Below, piece by piece: positions 59,029 to 64,000 of a stretch of 64,000 nt of DNA. The stretch lies in contig AP025062.1 of NCBI GenBank assembly GCA_036186865.1, forward strand, positions 11,274,926-11,338,925. Direction: 5' to 3'. The translations under genes and the position numbers were made by a program. The first letter of the stretch is position 1. Each line of letters opens with the position of its first letter. The stretch comes from Eustoma russellianum (taxonomy: Eukaryota; Streptophyta; Magnoliopsida; Gentianales; Gentianaceae). The notes under the pieces are model-generated. The model was not told where the DNA came from, did not search any database, and saw nothing but the letters and a program-made list of their open reading frames with translations.

Positions 59029-62021
59029 GTGAACACAGGAGCCACTCGACATGTGTGTGCGAACAGGGCAATGTTCAGAGAGTACGTGCCCACGACAAAC
59101 AATGAGCAATTGTTTATGGAAAACTCCAACAGCTCGAAGATCGAAGGATCGGGCAAGGTAATCCTGAAACTGACCTCAGGAAGGGAGTTGACTCTGCAGA
59201 ATGTGCTGCATGTTCCTGACATAAGGAAGAATCTGGTTTCTGGCGCGCTGCTAGTCACGCATGGGTTCAAGCTTGTTTTTTAGGCAAACAAATTTACACT
59301 TTCTAAGAATGGGGTGTATTTGGGGAAAGGGTATCTTTCAGATAACATGTTCAAATTGAATGTTATGACAATTGTACCCAAAAATGTTGCGCCCACTGAG
59401 GCTAGTAAAATTGTTTCCTCTTCTGCTTACATGCTTGAGTCTTCCTGTTTATGGCATTTTTGTTTGGGACATGTAAATTATAAGTCAATACAACGAATGA
59501 TTAATCTTGACTTGTTGCCCAAACTGGACTTTAGTGATAAAGAAAAATGCCAAATATGTGTTGAAGCGAAATTAACAAAAGCGCCATTTCCTTCAACAGA
59601 ACGAAACACTGAATCGTTGGATTTAATTCACACAGATTTGTGTGATTTAAAGTTTGTGCAAACAAGAGGTGGTAAAAAGTATTTTGTAACTTTTATCGAC
59701 GATTGCACACGATACTGTTATGTATATTTGCTAAGTAGCAAAGATGAGGCCCTTGATGCTTTCAAGGATTATAAAATTGAAGTTGAGAATCAACTTAGCA
59801 AACGAATTAAAACAATTCGTAGTGATAGAGGTGGCGAATATGATACACCGTTTAATGAATTCTGTTCAGAACATGGCATTATTCATCAAACGACTGCGCC
59901 ATATTCACCTCAATCGAATGGTATTGCTGAACGCAAAAACCGTACTCTAAAGGAAATGATGAATACTATGTTGATAAGTTCGGGTTTACCTCAGAACTTG
60001 TGGGGGGAAGCAATTCTCTCAGCCAACATCATTTTAAACAGGATTCCGTCCAAGAAGACGGATAAGACCCCATATGAACTATGGAAAGGCTATAAGCCTA
60101 GTTACAAATACTTGAAAGTGTGGGGATGTCTGGCGAAGGTTGCTGTACCTAGACCAAGACAGGTGAAAGTTGGGCCTAAAACAATTGATTGCATATTCAT
60201 TGGTTATGCAACGAACAGTAGTGCATATCGTTTCTTAGTGCACAAATCGGATATTCCTTAGATACATGAAAATGTTGTCATGGAATCAAGGAATGCAGTG
60301 TTCTTTGAAAATATCTTTCCGAAGAAAGACAAAGACAGTGAAGAAGCTGGCTCAAGTAAGCGAGTGCGTGAGACGACTCCTCAAGAAATTGAGGAACCTC
60401 GTCAAAGCAAACGAGCCAGAATGCCAACTTCGTTTGGACCAGATTTTCTAACCTATATAGTAGAAAATGAGCCAAGGAACTTTTCCGAGGCTATGTCAAC
60501 TCCAGAAGCTCCATTCTGGAAAGAGGCAGTTGACAGTGAAATAGACTCGATTCTTCAAAACCACACTTGGGAGTTGGTTGACCTTCCACCTGGAAGTAAA
60601 CCACTTGGTTGTAAGTGGGTTTTTAAGAAGAAACTTAAAGAGGATGGGTCTATTGGGAAGTGTAAAGCCAGGTTAGTAGCCAAAGGCTATAGACATAAAG
60701 AAGGATTTGACTTCTTTGACACCTACTCACTAGTGACTAGGATCACTTCCATAAGGATGCTAGTAGCCATTGCTGCAGTCTATGATTTGGAAATCCATCA
60801 AATGGATGTAAAGACTGCCTTTCTTAATGGTGAGTTAGAGGAAGAGATTTATATGGAACAACCCGAGGGGTTTGTCGTTCCAGGACAAGAAAGGAAAGTA
60901 TGTAGACTTGTTAAGTCTTTGTACGGACTTAAACAAGCACCCAAGCAGTGGCATTTAAAGTTTGATCAGGTAATGATGTCAAATGACTTCGAGATCAATG
61001 AATGCGACAAGTGTGTGTACATTAAGAGCACACAGAATGCATTTGTGATAGTATGTCTCTATGTAGACGACATGCTTATCATAGGCAGTACTCGTGACAT
61101 CATCTTAAGTACAAAGAAGATGTTGACACGAAACTTTGATATGAAGGACATGGGAGTTGCCAATGTCATTCTAGGAATTAATATTTCTAGGGTGACTGAG
61201 GGACTCGTACTGTCACAAACTCACTATATTGAATCAGTTCTGAAACGGTTCAATATGGATGATGTGAAACCGGTAAAGACCCCACTCGCCTTAAGTATGC
61301 ACTTAAGGAAAAATCGAGGCGAGCTTGTTGCCCAGTTAAAATACTCTCAGGTAATCGGGAGTCTGATGTACATAACGAATTGTACAAGACTAGACTTAGC
61401 TTGTTCAGTAAACAAGTTGAGCAGGTTTACCAGTAATCCAAGTGATGATCATTGGAAAGCTCTTAACAGAGTGATGAGGTATCTAAAATACACAATGTAT
61501 CATGGATTACATTACATGAGATATCCAGCGGTGTTGGAAGGATACTGCGATGCAAATTGGATATCAGACAGTAAGGACTCAAAGTCCACCAGTGGATATG
61601 TGTTCACTGTTGGTGGTGCTGCTGTGTCGTGGAAATCCACAAAACAAACATGCATAGCTGGTCCATTATGGAAGCTGAATTCATAGCGTTGGACAAAGCT
61701 GGGGAAGAGGCTGAGTGGCTTCGGAATTTTCTGGAAGATATTCCGTGTTGGCCTAAGCCAATCGCTCCTATTAGCATACACTGTGATAGTCAGTCAGCTA
61801 TAGGACGTGCTCAAAGCAGCATTTACAATGGTAAGTCACGACACATACGTCGAAGACATAACACCATTAAACAGTTGATCTCTAATGGCGTGATTTCCAT
61901 TGATTATGTAAAATCAATGGAGAATCTTGCGGATCCGCTTACAAAAGGTTTGCTTAGAGATCAAATGTCAAGATTGACAAACGGAATGGGATTGAAGCCC
62001 ATAATGCATGAATCTTTGTAA
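59029..62021 (+). pseudogene. pol: pol of copia E, one frameshift from continuous
   Basis: It follows gag in the same frame. In the protease box the catalytic Asp codon is AAC (Asn) at 59032-59034, a single G-to-A step that should kill the enzyme. Pre-integrase and the zinc site run to about 59580. The integrase core has Asp in His-Thr-Asp, Asp in Ser-Asp-Arg-Gly-Gly-Glu-Tyr and Glu in Ile-Ala-Glu-Arg. RT runs 60590-61290 with Tyr-Val-Asp-Asp near 61060. RNase H runs from about 61530. Stops: TAG 59281-59283 and TAG 60259-60261. One lost base near 61660 shifts the frame, and the RNase H end is open to 62021 (Ala-Asp-Pro-Leu-Thr-Lys-Gly). Confidence 0.92.
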
Positions 62022-62567
62022 TGGTAACCCAACCTTGTTGACTGGAGATCCCAAAATCTTGGTTCAATGGGACAACTAAGTTATAAAGATTCAGTGAGCA
62101 CTTACTCATTCCGTCTAATAAAAGTGCTGTCTGCAGAGATTTCAGGGTAAGCTAAGGCTTTTAATGATGTCCTATATCTTGATACGCCAAGTGGAGTATG
62201 ACAGAATACTCTTGATAGGAATCACCTATGTAAGTGTGAAGTGGAGCCGCTTCTATGAGAAAGTCTAGGTGGCAAGATTTCTCTAAAACACTTTCTGAAA
62301 CCAGGTTGTTCATGGCCAAAACAAACACAACCATGAGAACCAAAAGGGTGTTAAAGAAAATATTGTGTGAGTGTCATTGTCTTGGTTCACAACAAAGGCT
62401 GACTAGTTCAAGACATCAAGTCACTATTTAGCCGAGTGGATCCGATGATACATCACTAAGAAAGGTTCAAAGCCAGAAGCTACCTCTTCTGATGCAATAT
62501 TTTCTTGTCTGACTTCTCCTCAGAGTCTGCATATGCATTTGCATTAATTTCCATTCATGTGGGGGAC
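62022..62567 (+). other. 3' non-coding region and polypurine tract of copia E
   Basis: About 530 bases without a gene. TGTGGGGGAC at 62558-62567 abuts the 3' LTR and is the polypurine tract. Confidence 0.75.
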
Positions 62568-63810
62568 TGTTAGAGAATTTAAGGTTGGGCTTTGGCCCAT
62601 CGTTGGAGATTGAAGATTTGGGCTTTGGCCCGTTAATGAGTGTTGCTAAACTTGGTTGTGCAACGTACTTTGAGCTTAATGAGTTTCCGATAATGATAAT
62701 CGAAAACTAATGAATCCTTAGTTATCTACGTAACGAGTGGTTAATGTTAGGATGTGAACTCACTCAATTTTGAGATTGTGTGAATGTGAAATTAATGCTC
62801 AAAGTAGATGGAAATGTTGTGGATGGGTGACGTGTCACCCGTATGGAGGAATGCCACGTTGGAAGTGTCCATGTGGCGGAAAAAAGCGTCTGACGGACAT
62901 CGATCGATGACATCGATCGATCGATGTCACTTCGATCGATCGATGTCATCGATCGAAGTGGATCAGAAAGCTTCGATCGCTTGATTGATCGATCAAAGAG
63001 AATCAGAGGACATCGATCGATCACTTCGATCGATCGATGTCTCTTAAGTCGATCAAAATGATCGATTGAAGTACTCTGTCAGACATCAGTCGATCACATC
63101 GATCGATCGATGTCACTTCGATCGATCGATGTGATCGATCGAAGTCAGACAGCGGGCTGGATCGTATCTGTTTAAGCTGTTAAGTTTCAAACGTGAAACT
63201 AACACTATCCTCCTGTTTAAAATAAGATCAATCTGTTGTGATCTAACGGTGGTGGGAGAATCAGCTTTAATCTAACGGCCGAGATTTAAACTGTCTTAAC
63301 CGCTTAACCGAATATGGTTTCCATCTAACGCTGCAGGTTTAAACCTGTTAATCTATCTTCGATCTAAAGGCTGAGATTAAACCATCCTAATCTGGATAGG
63401 AGGTTTTAATCTAACGGTCTAAATTAAACTTTGGTTTTGATCCAACGGTCACAATATCTTGTTCTCCAACCGACTCCCCTATATAAGAAGGGCTAAGGGT
63501 TCATTCATTAGAAACCTGAAGCATCTCATAAAGCATTCTGCATTCATAGCAATCAAAGCTTGCATTATGTCCAGGAGAAGTCAGGACACTCTAGCGTTCG
63601 AAGTAGTTCGAGTTCAGCAGTGCCCCTCAACTGAACAGGTACCCGTTGTATCCTGGGAGACGATTGCTCACACCGGTTGGGCACAGTATACCGGGGCAAT
63701 ACGTCTTAAGGACAGAGTCCTCGACTTGCCCCGGGTTTGATTTATTTTATCATTTCCATACCCACACACTAAACGACTGCGTCTTAGTGCAGGAGTGATT
63801 ATCTCCAACA
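62568..63810 (+). repeat. 3' LTR of copia E
   Basis: Same length as the 5' copy. The palindrome cluster is at 62897-63147 with all five exact sites kept; TATA box at 63480-63486. The ORF 63459-63740 is a chance frame also partly present in the 5' copy. Confidence 0.94.
62897..63147. promoter_or_regulatory. CGATCGATCGAT palindrome cluster, copia E 3' LTR
   Basis: Exact sites at 62910, 62929, 63023, 63096 and 63115, all matching the 5' LTR positions plus 5972. Confidence 0.88.
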
Positions 63811-63815
63811 TTTTA

Positions 63816-64000
63816 TTTCTTTGTTTCTTTTGTGGTTAGGAGGGGGGAAAGGTGGATAGGTGTCGGCAGCCTGCTTTGGTATATAGCAGCTACATTCACA
63901 GATAAAATAAAATATTGTTAATCAAAAATTAAGAACTATTTCTGGGAATTTTTTTTTTTTTTTTTTTTTNNNNNNNNNNTTTTTTTTTTTTTTTTTTTTT
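63816..64000. other. flank ending in poly-T with assembly gap
   Basis: About 135 bases of unassigned DNA are followed by T-tracts around 10 N bases (63970-63979). The gap length is likely arbitrary. Confidence 0.8.

Larger units (their letters stand above)
56596..63810 (+). mobile_element. Copia E, full length, youngest-looking element
   Basis: LTRs 56596-57838 and 62568-63810, both exactly 1243 bases with about 23 differences (hand count, 1.9 percent), flanked by TTTTA (56591-56595 and 63811-63815). Gag-pol stays in one frame from 57988 to about 61660. No standard tRNA primer site follows the 5' LTR. It is a Ty1/copia element with protease, integrase, RT and RNase H in that order. Confidence 0.95.

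Noticed and set aside
58504..59109. 201-codon minus-strand ORF opposite gag of copia E
   Set aside because: It is the antisense shadow of gag and the zinc knuckle.

Overview
The window is plant nuclear DNA made almost wholly of transposable elements. This is shown by Ty1/copia polyproteins of the Sirevirus-like type, a Ty3/gypsy chromovirus, and an En/Spm (CACTA) element with TNP2 and plant-type Transposase_24 genes. I found no convincing host gene, rRNA gene or intact cellular tRNA gene. A large, AT-rich, repeat-loaded flowering-plant genome is the best reading; the species cannot be told from this sequence.

Layout, with boundaries read from LTR ends and target-site duplications (TSDs). Copia A (Sirevirus-like, +) fills 1-2558 and resumes at 12058-12231. 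It is split by gypsy G1 (Tekay/Del-like, minus strand, 2559-12057, TSD ATGTT/ATATT). After a small LTR-like remnant comes a CACTA element (13386-20696, TSD CCA). Copia B (21715-45998, TSD TATAT) has its 3' LTR split by copia C (30855-44346, TSD CTTAT). The 5' LTR of C is in turn split by a solo gypsy LTR (33176-35747, TSD GGTGT). An unclassified LTR-like stretch follows (46004-47168), then copia D (47169-55371, TSD AATAC), unassigned DNA (55377-56590), and copia E (56596-63810, TSD TTTTA). The window ends in poly-T with a 10-base gap. Seven insertions therefore have readable TSDs, and the nesting gives a relative order: B, then C, then the solo LTR; A, then G1. D and E have LTR pairs differing by about 2 percent by hand count, so both look fairly young.

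None of the elements has an intact coding capacity. D and E are closest: long stretches of gag-pol stay in one frame, broken by a handful of stops and a few frameshifts. A, B and C are more decayed. G1 carries a 70-base GT-AG insertion in its RNase H region whose removal puts the two flanking reading frames in register, as expected of an intron.

The most unusual signals are in the LTRs rather than the genes. (1) An 18-base perfect palindrome with centre TCGATCGATCGA and two interchangeable arm types is clustered in LTRs of three unrelated families (gypsy G1 and its solo relative, copia C, copia E) and, in degraded form, at 46.8-47.1 kb. Flanking words are shared between gypsy and copia LTRs, which suggests exchange of a regulatory cassette. 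(2) The gypsy LTRs carry tandem arrays of 8-base-stem hairpins whose stems change in a compensatory way from unit to unit. (3) Copia E has no recognisable tRNA primer site; the bases just after its 5' LTR are instead perfectly complementary over 13 bases to a segment of its own LTR.
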